From Roseicyclus sediminis (lineage in GTDB: Bacteria > Pseudomonadota > Alphaproteobacteria > Rhodobacterales > Rhodobacteraceae), in contig NZ_JAOPHT010000002.1 in the NCBI RefSeq assembly GCF_025515305.1, positions 248,001 through 312,000 on the forward strand: a stretch of 64,000 nucleotides of DNA, given 5' to 3'. The notes under the pieces were generated by a model, which was given only the letters and a program-made list of their open reading frames with translations, had not been told where the DNA came from and did no database searches. The position numbers and the translations under genes were made by a program. This document shows positions 37,238-46,007 of the stretch, one piece after another (position 1 is the stretch's first letter; each line of letters opens with the position of its first letter).

Positions 37238-38449
37238 TCAGGGCGCGGCGCGCAGCGCGAGGACAGCGTTCAATCCGCCGAAGGCGAAGGCGTTGGACAG
37301 GACCGCTCCGACCTTTGCCTCGCGCGCCACGTTCGGAACGACGTCGAGCGCGCATTCCGGATCCGGTTCCTCGTAACCAATTGTCGGCGCGATGATGCCG
37401 TCCCGGAGCGCCATGATGCAGGCCAGGAGTTCGACCGCGCCCGTGCCGCCGATCAGGTGGCCGTGCATCGACTTGGTCGAGGAGATCATCAGGTCGTCGG
37501 CATGATGCCCGAAGGCATGGGCGACGGCCGCGCATTCGACCTTGTCGTTGGCCGCGGTGCCCGTGCCATGGGCGTTGATGTAGCCGATGGCCGATGGGTC
37601 GAGGCGCGCGTCGCGCAGCGCGCCGGTGATCGCTCGCGCGGCACCCTGCTGGCTCGGCATGACAATATCGGCGGCGTCCGACGTCATGGCGAAACCCACG
37701 ACCTCGGCCAGGATCTCGGCCCCGCGCTGCTTCGCGTGCTCGTATTCCTCGAAGACGAAGACCGCTGCGCCCTCGCCCTGCACCATGCCGTTGCGATTGG
37801 CGCTGAACGGGCGGCAGGCGTCCTTGGACATCACGCGCAGCCCTTCCCAGGCCTTGATGCCGCCGAAGGACAGCATCGCCTCGGAGCCGCCGGTGATCAT
37901 GACGTCGGCGCCGCCGCCGCGGATCAGCTGGAAGGCAAGTCCCATCGCGTGGTTCGACGAGGCGCAGGCGGTCGCGACCGAGAAGGACGGCCCCTTGAGG
38001 TTCCACTCCATCGAGACATGGCTGGCCGCCGCATTGTTCATCAGCTTCGGCACGACGAAGGGATGGACGCGGTTCTTCCCCTCCTCGTAGACCGAACGGT
38101 AGTTCTCGTCCCAGGTATTCACGCCGCCGCCCGCAGTGCCGAAGACGACGCCCGAGCGCGCGGCGAGATCGCCCGCGAAAGTCAGGCCCGCACCGTGCAG
38201 CGCCTGGCGCGCCGCGATCAGCGTGAACTGCGTGAACCGGTCATAAAGCGCGATCTGCTGGCGGTTGAACAGGGCCTCGGGGTCGTAGCCGGTGACCTGC
38301 CCGCCGATCTTGACCGACAGCCGCTCGACGTCCCGCAGCTCGAGCGGCCCGATGCCGCACCGCCCTTCGCGCATCGCCTCGAGCGTCTGCGGAACATCGT
38401 GGCCGAGCGCGTTGATCGTGCCCTGGCCGGTGATGACGACACGTCTCAT
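37238..38449 (-). CDS. Beta-ketoacyl-ACP synthase (KAS II/FabF type)
   Basis: 403 residues. The thiolase-fold synthase has the active-site Cys162 in SVATACASSNHAMG, and the two catalytic His in NAHGTGTAANDKVE and STKSMHGHLIGGTGA. It elongates acyl-ACP by decarboxylative condensation with malonyl-ACP. It lies 10 bases downstream of a dedicated ACP gene, which in turn follows lpxD. This suggests a specialised acyl chain, for example for lipid A, rather than the housekeeping cycle. The start at 38449 gives the usual RRVVITGQGTINALG. Confidence 0.93.
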   Translation of the reverse strand: MRRVVITGQGTINALGHDVPQTLEAMREGRCGIGPLELRDVERLSVKIGGQVTGYDPEALFNRQQIALYDRFTQFTLIAARQALHGAGLTFAGDLAARSGVVFGTAGGGVNTWDENYRSVYEEGKNRVHPFVVPKLMNNAAASHVSMEWNLKGPSFSVATACASSNHAMGLAFQLIRGGGADVMITGGSEAMLSFGGIKAWEGLRVMSKDACRPFSANRNGMVQGEGAAVFVFEEYEHAKQRGAEILAEVVGFAMTSDAADIVMPSQQGAARAITGALRDARLDPSAIGYINAHGTGTAANDKVECAAVAHAFGHHADDLMISSTKSMHGHLIGGTGAVELLACIMALRDGIIAPTIGYEEPDPECALDVVPNVAREAKVGAVLSNAFAFGGLNAVLALRAAP

Positions 38450-38459
38450 GGGGTGCGGT

Positions 38460-38729
38460 TCACGTCGATTTCTGCTCGGCGACCAGCGCCTCGACAGCAG
38501 CGACGATGGCCGCGACCGACGAGATGTCGAAGTCGCTCGCCTCGGGCTCGTTGGCATTGAAAGGGACCTGGATGTCGAACGCCTCTTCGATGGCGAAGAT
38601 CGATTCCACCAGCCCGAGACTGTCGATCCCGAGGTCCTGAAGCGTGGCATCCATCGACACGTCGCCGGGTTCCAGAACGGCCTGTTCGGCGATGATGGCG
38701 ATCACCTTGTCCCTGATGCTCTCAGACAT
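38460..38729 (-). CDS. Acyl carrier protein
   Basis: 89 residues. The phosphopantetheine attachment serine is Ser37 in DLGIDSLGLVESIF. The acidic helical fold and C-terminal ISSVAAIVAAVEALVAEQ fit an ACP. It differs from housekeeping AcpP (DSLDTVEL type) and is a secondary carrier. It sits between lpxD (35 bases upstream) and the KAS gene (10 bases downstream), implying a private carrier for that synthase, possibly like the rhizobial AcpXL system, although similarity to AcpXL itself is not obvious. Confidence 0.9.
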   Translation of the reverse strand: MSESIRDKVIAIIAEQAVLEPGDVSMDATLQDLGIDSLGLVESIFAIEEAFDIQVPFNANEPEASDFDISSVAAIVAAVEALVAEQKST

Positions 38730-38764
38730 TGACCCACCTTTCCGACGCTACTCGCCCGCGTCCC

Positions 38765-39865
38765 TTACGGTGTCCGGTCGCCCTTGAAAACGGCTTTCTT
38801 GAGGTCTTCAACCGTCCGCGCAAGACGCGGCAGGCGACGGAGCGCCTTGTACATCTCCACATGCGTGTCCATCTTCACCGCCGGGCTGCCCATGAGCATC
38901 CGGCCGGAGGGCACATTGGAGTAGATCTTGGTCGCGCCCGCGGCCACCACGTCCGAGCCGATCTCGATATTGTCCGAGACCCCGCACTGGCCGCCGAGCA
39001 CGACACGGTCGCCCAGAACCGCCGACCCCGCGAAGCCCACCTGCCCGCACAGAAGACAGTCGCGCCCGATGCGGCAGTTGTGCCCGATATGCACGAGGTT
39101 GTCGATCTTGGTGCCGTCGCCGATGACGGTATCCGCGACGGTGCCCCGGTCGATGGCCGCGTTCGCCCCGATCTCCACGTCGTCCCCGATCACAAGCGAG
39201 CCGAGCGAATGGATCCGCGTCCAGCTTTGCGCGCCGGCGCTCGCGTGATCGGCGGTGCCAAGGCTCTCGCGGGCGGTCTCGACGTGGGACTTCTCGGGTG
39301 TCACGAAGGAAAAGCCGTCGCCGCCGAGGACGGCGCCCGGCTGGATCACGACGCGGTCGCCGATGCGGACGCGCGCACCGATGCGGACACCCGAATGGAT
39401 CAGGGCATCCGCCCCGATCACGGCGCCTTCGGCCACTGTGACATGCGATGCGATCCGCGCCTTCGGTCCGATAAAGGCACCGGGCCCGACGACGACGAAG
39501 GGGCCTACATGTGCGCCCTCGCCAATCTCCGCGGTCGGGTCGATCACGGCCGTCGCGTGGATGCCCGGCGCAATGACCGGCCCTGGGTCCATGCGTTGCG
39601 TGACCCCGGCGAGCGCGTAACGCGGACGCGGCGCCACGATGGCGGCCTCGAGCCCCAGCGCGCGCCAGTCCATGCCCGGCCCGATCACGGCGGCACGCGC
39701 GTTGCCCTTGGCGAGGTCGGCCGCGTAACGCTCGGCCATTGCAAGCGCGAGGTCGTCCCGCCCGGCCGCGGCCGGTTCCGCGACACCGGTGACAATAATG
39801 TCATCGGCGCCCAGGGCCTCTGCCCCGAGCGCCGCCGCGATGTCGCTGATCCTGTAACCCGTCAT
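38765..39865 (-). CDS. lpxD: UDP-3-O-acylglucosamine N-acyltransferase LpxD
   Basis: 366 residues. A short N-terminal uridine-binding domain ([15 protein letters not shown] to about residue 100) precedes a left-handed beta-helix of hexapeptide repeats ([28 protein letters not shown] and on). The catalytic His lies in [17 protein letters not shown]-terminal helical tail ([23 protein letters not shown]) follows. LpxD adds the N-linked hydroxyacyl chain in lipid A synthesis. lpxA, lpxB and fabZ are absent from the neighbourhood, so this is a stand-alone lpxD with an ACP and KAS. Confidence 0.95.
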   Translation of the reverse strand: MTGYRISDIAAALGAEALGADDIIVTGVAEPAAAGRDDLALAMAERYAADLAKGNARAAVIGPGMDWRALGLEAAIVAPRPRYALAGVTQRMDPGPVIAPGIHATAVIDPTAEIGEGAHVGPFVVVGPGAFIGPKARIASHVTVAEGAVIGADALIHSGVRIGARVRIGDRVVIQPGAVLGGDGFSFVTPEKSHVETARESLGTADHASAGAQSWTRIHSLGSLVIGDDVEIGANAAIDRGTVADTVIGDGTKIDNLVHIGHNCRIGRDCLLCGQVGFAGSAVLGDRVVLGGQCGVSDNIEIGSDVVAAGATKIYSNVPSGRMLMGSPAVKMDTHVEMYKALRRLPRLARTVEDLKKAVFKGDRTP

Positions 39866-39896
39866 TATGCCCCCGCCTCTCCCGGCGGGGCCCCGA

Positions 39897-41495
39897 TTAG
39901 CTCGCCGCGTCGGGCATGACCACCCCCATGGCACGGATCGCCTGTCCAAGACGCGCGTTCCGGCCATAGACGTCGTCACGGAAATTCAGGTCGCCATCGT
40001 CATCGACCCAGGCCGTCCAGTAGGTCAGGTGGACGGGGATATGCTGCTCGAGGTTCAGCTGCGTTTCCTGCCCGGTGTTGAGGATGCGCTGGAACAGTCC
40101 CACCGGATCGTCGGTCTGCCGCTCCAGCAGGTGATAGGCGAACTCGTGCGGGTCATCGAGCCGGATGCAGCCCGAGGAGAAGGTGCGCACTTCGCGCTCC
40201 ATCAGGTACTGCTCGGGCGTGTCGTGCAGGTAGATCGCGTGCCGGTTGGGGAACATGAACTTCACGCTTCCCAGGGCGTTGCGCGGCCCCGGCGGCTGGC
40301 GCAGGTCGAAGGGGAAGCTCGACACGGAATACTGGCTCATGTCGATGGCGGCGGGGTTCACCACGCGCCCGTTCGACAGAAGCTGCATGTAGGTGCCGCC
40401 GCCCGCGATGATGTTCGGGATGTAGGACCGCATGGCGATCGAGCGCGGCACGTACCAGCTCGGGTTGATGACCATGTGCTCCATCTCGTCGGAGAACTCC
40501 GGCGTCTGCCGGTCGCGCGCGCCGACGACCGAGCGGGTCACGAACGTCGTCTCGCCGTTGTCGATCACCCGCACGTGGAAGTCCGCGAGGTTCACAAAGA
40601 TCAGGCGGTCGGGAACCGTGCCATCGTTCAGCCAGCGCTGCCGCTCCATGTGCAGGACGACGTCGTTCCAGTGATCCTCGACCGAGCGGTTGACCGCCTG
40701 GATCGTCGAGCCGCCGGCGATCCCGTCCGGCGTGATGCCGTTGTCGATCTGGAATTCGACGACCGCGGCCTGAAGGCGCGCGTCGTATTCGGCGGTGATA
40801 GACCGCTCGAGATAGCCCATCGCGATCAGGCGGTTGCGCAGCGCCACCACTGCGGGACCGCTGTTGCCGGGGGCAAGACTTCCGGCCTGGACGATCGGGC
40901 CGTACCCACCCTGCCGCGCGAGATCCTCAAGCCGGAGCTTGGTGCGGAGCAGGCGCGCATAGGCGGGATCCTGCGGCGGAAGCGTCGCCATGAAGGCGTG
41001 CGGGTTCGCCTCCATGAACGCCGTCAGGAGTTCCAGCGGATCCTGACGCGGCAGGTCCTGGAAGATGTCGGGAATGATGTCGCCCGGGTCGAGGAAGCCG
41101 GAATGCACGTCCTGGGCGTATTGCAGGAACATGCGGCTGGCCATCACGTCGGCCTGGCCGCGCGCCCAGGGATTGGTCGCCTCGGCGAAGGCTGCGCGAA
41201 GCGCCTCGACGTCGTAGCGGTCTGCCGGAAGCCCGTGGGTCCGCGCGCCGTCGAGCGCGGCCACGAGGGCCGAACGGCGATCGACCGACTCGGATGAGGT
41301 CCAGACCGGCTGGAAATCGCGATCGCGGTAGAAGGCGGCGAGGCTTTCATCGGTCGATGAAGCCTCGGCGATGGCCTGGCGGAGCGCCGAGAAGGTCTGC
41401 GCCTCGGCGGTGGCGGGCAGCACGGTGACGGCGGCCACGGGCGCGAGGGCCAGGGCCAGTGCAGTCAGCGACGTGCGCGCGAATTTCAGCGTCAT
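39897..41495 (-). CDS. L,D-transpeptidase, YcbB type, with peptidoglycan-binding domain
   Basis: 532 residues with a Sec signal ([24 protein letters not shown]). The N-terminal scaffold domain (DFQPVWTS and beyond) precedes a peptidoglycan-binding segment near 205-265 ([25 protein letters not shown]). The C-terminal YkuD domain carries the nucleophile Cys443 in [16 protein letters not shown] and a conserved IYLHDTP. It forms 3-3 cross-links in peptidoglycan. The start at 41495 begins the signal peptide; the longer reading adds an untypical charged N terminus. Confidence 0.93.
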   Translation of the reverse strand: MTLKFARTSLTALALALAPVAAVTVLPATAEAQTFSALRQAIAEASSTDESLAAFYRDRDFQPVWTSSESVDRRSALVAALDGARTHGLPADRYDVEALRAAFAEATNPWARGQADVMASRMFLQYAQDVHSGFLDPGDIIPDIFQDLPRQDPLELLTAFMEANPHAFMATLPPQDPAYARLLRTKLRLEDLARQGGYGPIVQAGSLAPGNSGPAVVALRNRLIAMGYLERSITAEYDARLQAAVVEFQIDNGITPDGIAGGSTIQAVNRSVEDHWNDVVLHMERQRWLNDGTVPDRLIFVNLADFHVRVIDNGETTFVTRSVVGARDRQTPEFSDEMEHMVINPSWYVPRSIAMRSYIPNIIAGGGTYMQLLSNGRVVNPAAIDMSQYSVSSFPFDLRQPPGPRNALGSVKFMFPNRHAIYLHDTPEQYLMEREVRTFSSGCIRLDDPHEFAYHLLERQTDDPVGLFQRILNTGQETQLNLEQHIPVHLTYWTAWVDDDGDLNFRDDVYGRNARLGQAIRAMGVVMPDAAS

Positions 41496-41923
41496 GATGC
41501 GGAGATCCCCAGTCTTTCGGTCAAGTCGTCGTCTTCGAAACGTGTCTTCCAAATGCCGTCATGACGCGCCCCGGGCCCCGGAGCGAGTCACATCTACGAT
41601 ACAACAGGCAGGATTCGATTACATTCACGGTTAAGCAAGTTTTTTCCTATACATAGGCGTCTGCGGGCCGGAACGCTGCGACCTTTTCGCACCCGTGCGG
41701 CGGTCCCACACCCTCGCCTAGCGCGGGAATTGGCCGCTTGCGGGGCGCGCGATGGGCAAAAAACTGCCGATGGGGCTCGGTTATTCACAGGGGGCGGTGA
41801 CGGCACTTCCCGAAACATTACAGATGTGTCATCCAACCCGGGTGCCTGCGGGGATGGGGGCGCACCAATGCCGGGAAACGGCATGCGTCAAACGAGCTGG
41901 CGGAACTGAGGGGCATACGACCC
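41496..41923. other. 428-base divergent spacer between two cell-wall genes
   Basis: It separates the L,D-transpeptidase (-) from the DUF882 gene (+). It contains the most AT-rich patch here (about 41600-41670: GATTACATTCACGGTTAAGCAAG, then TTTTTTCCTATACATAGG). On the + strand TTCACG-N18-TATACA (41622-41651) can be read as a promoter, and CCTAT-AC-ATAGG (41648-41659) is a small palindrome. No RNA gene or ORF with convincing features is visible; short frames here lack ribosome binding sites. Confidence 0.4.
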
Positions 41924-42484
41924 ATGGCAAACACCAATATCACGCGTCGCGCGCTTTTGCGTGCGTTCGCCGCAACCACAGTGGTGGCGGCACCGGTGAT
42001 GGCGAATGCGACAGGCTTCCTTCGCGGTGCGGGCGATATCCGCCGCATCCGCATGTACAACGGACGAGCCGGCGAAAGCATCGACATGATCTACTGGGTC
42101 GAGGGCGAATACATCGCGCCCGCCCTCGAGGAGATCAACTATTTCTTCCGCGACTGGCGCGACAACACGGTGCACCGTATCGATGCGCGCACGGTCGACA
42201 TCCTCACCGCCTCCCATCGCCTGATGGAGACGGACGAGCCCTACACGCTTCTTTCGGGCTACCGCAGCCCGTCCAGCAACGCGCTGCTGCGCAGCCGCTC
42301 CTCCGGCGTGGCGCGCAACTCGCTCCACATGCAGGGCGAGGCGGCGGACGTGCAGTTGCAGTCCCGCAGCGTGGGCCAGATGTATCAGGCCGCGCGCGCC
42401 TGCAACGCCGGCGGCGTCGGGCGCTACTCGCGGTCGAACTTCGTTCACATGGATTGCGGGCCGGTCCGGACCTGGGGCGGCTGA
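41924..42484 (+). CDS. DUF882/YcbK-family peptidase-like protein (M15 superfamily)
   Basis: 186 residues. The N terminus [24 protein letters not shown] is a Tat-type signal (twin Arg). The metallopeptidase-like domain has [26 protein letters not shown] (zinc ligands His and Asp) and [15 protein letters not shown] (third His). It is similar to MepK/YcbK proteins that cleave peptidoglycan cross-links. It is divergent from the L,D-transpeptidase, so one locus encodes a probable 3-3 cross-link maker and a candidate cutter. A terminator follows. Confidence 0.87.
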   Translation: MANTNITRRALLRAFAATTVVAAPVMANATGFLRGAGDIRRIRMYNGRAGESIDMIYWVEGEYIAPALEEINYFFRDWRDNTVHRIDARTVDILTASHRLMETDEPYTLLSGYRSPSSNALLRSRSSGVARNSLHMQGEAADVQLQSRSVGQMYQAARACNAGGVGRYSRSNFVHMDCGPVRTWGG

Positions 42485-42519
42485 GCCGCCTCTTCCGAAT
42501 TCGTCCCATTGCAGACTTG

Positions 42520-42549
42520 ACGCCCCGGCCACTCGTCGGGGCGTTTTTG
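42520..42549 (+). terminator. Intrinsic terminator after the DUF882 gene
   Basis: ACGCCCCG and CGGGGCGT pair around a 9-base loop, followed by TTTTT. It separates the DUF882 gene from msrB. Confidence 0.85.
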
Positions 42550-42571
42550 TATCTCCCGCGCGGCCGCGTGA

Positions 42572-42601
42572 TTGGACAAGCCGCCCGCCCGTGCCCATAT
42601 T
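42572..42601 (+). promoter_or_regulatory. Possible RpoH-type promoter of msrBA
   Basis: TTGGAC (42572-42577) and CCCATATT (42594-42601) lie 26 bases before the msrB start. The CCCATATT box resembles -10 elements of heat-shock sigma factors, which in Rhodobacter control singlet-oxygen-response genes including methionine sulfoxide reductases. The -35 is only a partial match (TTGGA versus TTGAA). Confidence 0.35.
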
Positions 42602-42627
42602 CCGGGAAACGGACAGGAGGCGAATGG

Positions 42628-43077
42628 ATGCCCGATTACACCAAGGACCCCGAGGCGATCTCGCGGCTGACGCCGGAACAGTACCGCGTGACGCAGACCG
42701 ACGGGACCGAACGGCCCGGCACCGGCGAATACCTCAACAACAAGGCGCCGGGCATCTATGTCGATGTTGTCTCCGGTGAGCCGCTTTTCGCGTCCTCCGA
42801 CAAGTACGAGTCGGGCTGCGGCTGGCCGAGTTTCGTCAAGCCGATCGAACCCGCGTACGTGATCGAGAAGCGCGACCTCTCCCACGGGATGGTCCGGACC
42901 GAGGTGCGCTCGAAACACGGCGACAGCCATCTCGGCCATGTCTTTCCCGACGGCCCCCGCGATCGCGGCGGCCTGCGCTATTGCATCAACTCGGCCTCGC
43001 TGCGTTTCGTCCACCGCGACGACATGGAGGCGGAAGGCTACGGCGATTACCTCGATCAGGTGGAGGATCTGGCATGA
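42628..43077 (+). CDS. msrB: Peptide-methionine (R)-S-oxide reductase MsrB
   Basis: 149 residues. The catalytic Cys119 is in [12 protein letters not shown]; Cys64 in [10 protein letters not shown] is the usual partner. The CxxC pairs that bind structural zinc in many MsrB are missing ([10 protein letters not shown] in place of a Cys-containing segment), so this is the zinc-free form. It reduces the R-epimer of methionine sulfoxide in proteins. AGGAGG precedes the ATG. It overlaps msrA by 4 bases. Confidence 0.96.
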   Translation: MPDYTKDPEAISRLTPEQYRVTQTDGTERPGTGEYLNNKAPGIYVDVVSGEPLFASSDKYESGCGWPSFVKPIEPAYVIEKRDLSHGMVRTEVRSKHGDSHLGHVFPDGPRDRGGLRYCINSASLRFVHRDDMEAEGYGDYLDQVEDLA

Positions 43078-43580
43078 GCGAACGAGCGGTACTGGCAGGC
43101 GGCTGTTTCTGGGGGATGCAGGAACTGATCCGCCACAAGCCCGGCATCATCTCGACCCGCGTGGGCTATACCGGCGGCGACGTCCCCAATGCGACCTACC
43201 GCAATCATGGCACCCATGCGGAGGGGATCGAGATCATCTTCGATCCCGAGGTCATCAGCTATCGCGAGATCCTTGAGTTCTTCTTCCAGATCCACGATCC
43301 GACCACGCGGAACCGGCAGGGCAACGATATCGGCATGTCCTATCGCTCGGCCATCTACTACGAGGACGAGGCGCAAAAGGCCTGCGCCATCGACACGATC
43401 GCGGATGTGGAGGCTTCGGGCCTCTGGCCGGGTCGTGTCGTGACCGAGGTGGAGCCGGTCGGCGATTTCTGGGAAGCCGAGCCCGAGCACCAGGATTACC
43501 TGCAGCGCATCCCGCACGGTTATACCTGCCACTTCCCGCGCCCGAACTGGGTTCTCCCGAAGCGTCAGGCCGCCGAGTAA
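43074..43580 (+). CDS. msrA: Peptide-methionine (S)-S-oxide reductase MsrA
   Basis: 168 residues. The active site is GGCFWG with Cys11, and further family parts are [26 protein letters not shown] and [22 protein letters not shown]. It reduces the S-epimer of methionine sulfoxide, complementing MsrB, whose gene it overlaps. No extra C-terminal resolving Cys pair like that of E. coli MsrA is obvious; the only late Cys is in [11 protein letters not shown]. Confidence 0.96.
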   Translation: MSERAVLAGGCFWGMQELIRHKPGIISTRVGYTGGDVPNATYRNHGTHAEGIEIIFDPEVISYREILEFFFQIHDPTTRNRQGNDIGMSYRSAIYYEDEAQKACAIDTIADVEASGLWPGRVVTEVEPVGDFWEAEPEHQDYLQRIPHGYTCHFPRPNWVLPKRQAAE

Positions 43581-43607
43581 CGACGCGAGGCTGCGGGCCG
43601 ACATGAG

Positions 43608-43635
43608 AAGGCCGGGGTCCCTGCCCCGGCCTTTT
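43608..43635. terminator. Bidirectional terminator between msrA and the puc operon
   Basis: AAGGCCGGGG/CCCCGGCCTT is a perfect 10-pair stem with a 6-base loop, with TT pairs at both ends and TTTT following on the + side. It can serve both msrA (+) and the last puc-operon gene (-), which converge here. Confidence 0.75.
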
Positions 43636-43680
43636 CCGTGTCGCCCGATCCCGGCGACGTTCTTTCGACGTCGCGACGCG

Positions 43681-44364
43681 TCAGCGGTGTTCCTTGAGCG
43701 TCGCCCAGCCGAAGCGCTCCGAAATCAGCGGATGGCCCTTCATGATCGAGCTCTTCGTTCCGGTCCTGACAAGCGGCATCGGCCACCAGCCGCGCGACAT
43801 GTGCCGTCCGCCATGCATGACCGAGGATCTCCGCGGCTTGGCGGACAAGAGCTTCTGCGGCCAGAAACGCTGGGACATGTAGCCCTTCGTCAGGTTCTTC
43901 GGCGCCTCGCGGCGGCGCGAGACCGTCGGCCAGTCGAACACGCCCGAAAGCGTCCAGTTCGCCCAGCCCGATCCCACGTAATCGTCCCGCGTCATCATGA
44001 GCGGGTGGTACTGGAGGATCGACGGCGTGTGCATGTCGAGGTCGGCGACCTCTTCAACATAGCGGTTCTGGTTCGACACGCCGGCGTCGATCCAGGGCTC
44101 GCTGTCGGCGGCTTCCTTGGCGCGGCGCGCGGCCCCGAACGGGGTGAAGGGCGCACGGCAGACGAAAAGCGCCCCGCCGTCCTTCATCGCCTTGGCGTAG
44201 CGCTCGGCATCGGCGGGGTCGACACGGGCCGCAGCCATGGCCTTCATGTCGGCCTCGGCGATGACACTCAGCGTCGCCTCGGGAAATCCTTCGGAGCGCA
44301 GCGTTTCGGCGACGCGGTTTGCGATGTCGGCTGATTCATAGAGCCGTGACACGATTGTCGTCAT
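43681..44364 (-). CDS. Unassigned fourth gene of the puc operon
   Basis: 227 residues with no signal or membrane helix. Residues 1-90 (IVSRLYESADIANRVAETLRSEGF, then LSVIAEADMKAM and ALFVCRAPFTPFGAARRAKEAADS) resemble the small stress-protein YflT/GSP17M fold. The C-terminal 120 residues are rich in Trp, Arg, Met and His (YHPLMMTRDDYVGSGWANWTL, MHGGRHMSRGWWPMPLV). The start overlaps the 3' end of pucC by 29 bases and has AGGAGAGGGAG upstream, so it is translated with pucC. Rhodobacter capsulatus has pucD and pucE in this position; I cannot equate it with either. Confidence 0.8.
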   Translation of the reverse strand: MTTIVSRLYESADIANRVAETLRSEGFPEATLSVIAEADMKAMAAARVDPADAERYAKAMKDGGALFVCRAPFTPFGAARRAKEAADSEPWIDAGVSNQNRYVEEVADLDMHTPSILQYHPLMMTRDDYVGSGWANWTLSGVFDWPTVSRRREAPKNLTKGYMSQRFWPQKLLSAKPRRSSVMHGGRHMSRGWWPMPLVRTGTKSSIMKGHPLISERFGWATLKEHR

Positions 44365-45853
44365 GGGTCTCCCTCTCCTTTTGCCGCCGCACCGGCGGCG
44401 TTGGCTCGATGGGTGCGGCGGACGTGTCCGGTCGATCCTGCCGATTACGATAGCGCGAGGTCTGGTGAAGGCGAGCCTGTTTTCTCCGGAGCACCACGAT
44501 TGCAAGCAACGCGGCAAGGAGCAGCCCGAGCTCGAGGCTGAAAACGGGGGTATACGGCGTTTCGGGGCGGAAGTCCGCCGCGCCGGGAAGGGCCGTGACA
44601 AGGTCGCGGATGATCCCGCCAAGCGCCACGGCGATCCCGGCGGCGGTGGCCTGCACCGCGCCCCAGGCACCAAGCGCGAGGCCCACCTGCTCGCGCGGGG
44701 CGCTGCGCATGGTGGCCGTCAGCGTCCCGTGGCCGAAAAGCCCGGCGCCGAGACCGGCGAGCCCGGTGCCCGCGACGAAAAGCGCCGGGAGCGTAAGCGG
44801 ACCGGAGGCAATGATCGCGGCAAAGGCCGGCAGCCCCGCGAGCGTGCCCCACCAGGCGACGTCGATCGGGTCGGCCCCGTCCAGAAGGACGCGCGAGGCG
44901 ATCGCGAAGCCAATGAGCCCCCCGAAGGCAAAGACCGCCGTCAGCCGCGTCGTCATGGCGACAGACAATTCCAGGACCTGGCCGCCATAGGGCTCGAGCA
45001 GGACATCGGCCATCCCGAAGCCCATGGTCCCGAGGCCGATCACGACGAGAAGGCCCACCGCGGTCCGGCCGCGCACGAACAGGCGCCAGGCATCGATGAA
45101 GTCGTCATGCGTCTCCGCTTCCATGCGGCGGGCGCGGTCGCGGTCACGCGGCTCCTGCTTCCACAGCGCGAGGAGATTCAGGACAACGGTCACCACCGCC
45201 GCCCCCTGGACGACCTGAACAAGCTTTCCGGGTGTGTAATCCGTGAGGAGCGCGCCGAAGATCAGCGCGGCGCCGATCATGCCCACCAGCAGCATCACGT
45301 ACATCAGGCCCACGACCTTCGGCTGATCCTCCACCGGCACGAGATCGGTGGCGAGCGCGAGACCGACGGTCTGCACCGTGTGGACGCCGGCGCCCACCAG
45401 AAGAAAGGCGAGTGCCGCGCTGGCATGGCCGATCCAGAGTGGAGCATCGGCTGCCTGGTCGTAGCCAGACAGCACCAGCAAGGCGAACGGCATGATCGCG
45501 AAGCCGCCGAATTGAAGCATCGTGCCCTTCCAGATGTAGGGCACGCGCCGCCAACCGAGCGCGGACTTGTGGATGTCGGAGCGATAGCCGATCAGCGCGC
45601 GGAACGGCGCGAACAGAAGCGGCAGGGAAATCATGACGCCAACGAGAGTGGCGGGAACGAACAGTTCCACGATCATCACGCGGTTGAGCGTGCCCACGAG
45701 CAGCACCAGCGCCATTCCGACGGTGACCTGAAACAGCGACAGGCGCAGAAGGCGCGATAACGGCAAATCGTCTGTCGCCACATCCGCGAACGGCATGTAG
45801 CGCGGACCGATCTGCCTGATCTTGCGCAGGGCGAAGTCGCGGGTCCTGAACAT
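44336..45853 (-). CDS. pucC: PucC, LH2 assembly protein of the BCD (bacteriochlorophyll delivery) MFS family
   Basis: 505 residues with about 12 membrane segments. Family blocks are FQVTVGMALVLLVGTLNRVMIVELFVPATLVGVMIS, FAPFRALIGYRSDIHKSALGWRRVPYIWKGTMLQFGGFAIMPFALLVL and DVLLEPYGGQVLELSVAMTTRLTAVFAFGG. PucC is needed for LH2 assembly. The last 50 residues are a polar, Arg/Pro/Thr-rich cytoplasmic tail. It is separated from pucA by 154 bases carrying a strong hairpin, so its expression is probably lower than that of pucBA. Confidence 0.95.
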   Translation of the reverse strand: MFRTRDFALRKIRQIGPRYMPFADVATDDLPLSRLLRLSLFQVTVGMALVLLVGTLNRVMIVELFVPATLVGVMISLPLLFAPFRALIGYRSDIHKSALGWRRVPYIWKGTMLQFGGFAIMPFALLVLSGYDQAADAPLWIGHASAALAFLLVGAGVHTVQTVGLALATDLVPVEDQPKVVGLMYVMLLVGMIGAALIFGALLTDYTPGKLVQVVQGAAVVTVVLNLLALWKQEPRDRDRARRMEAETHDDFIDAWRLFVRGRTAVGLLVVIGLGTMGFGMADVLLEPYGGQVLELSVAMTTRLTAVFAFGGLIGFAIASRVLLDGADPIDVAWWGTLAGLPAFAAIIASGPLTLPALFVAGTGLAGLGAGLFGHGTLTATMRSAPREQVGLALGAWGAVQATAAGIAVALGGIIRDLVTALPGAADFRPETPYTPVFSLELGLLLAALLAIVVLRRKQARLHQTSRYRNRQDRPDTSAAPIEPTPPVRRQKERETHDDNRVTAL

Positions 45854-45943
45854 GGCGGGGTGGGACTAGCCCCTCCTTGATGAATGGGCGGGGGTACTGT
45901 GTCTTCGGCATTGGTCCGGGGTCAGGCCGGATCGGTAGGGTTT

Positions 45944-45974
45944 GGACGGGGGCGGGCCTTTGCCGTCCCCGTCC
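45944..45974 (-). terminator. Hairpin in the pucA-pucC spacer
   Basis: On the minus strand GGACGGGG-A-CGG pairs with its complement (8 pairs, one A/C mismatch, 3 pairs) around a short loop. There is no T-run. In Rhodobacter species a hairpin at this position separates an abundant short pucBA message from a rarer long one; the same role is inferred here. Confidence 0.6.
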
Positions 45975-46007
45975 TATCTTCTGCGGTCGTTCTTCATCGG
46001 TCCGTGC

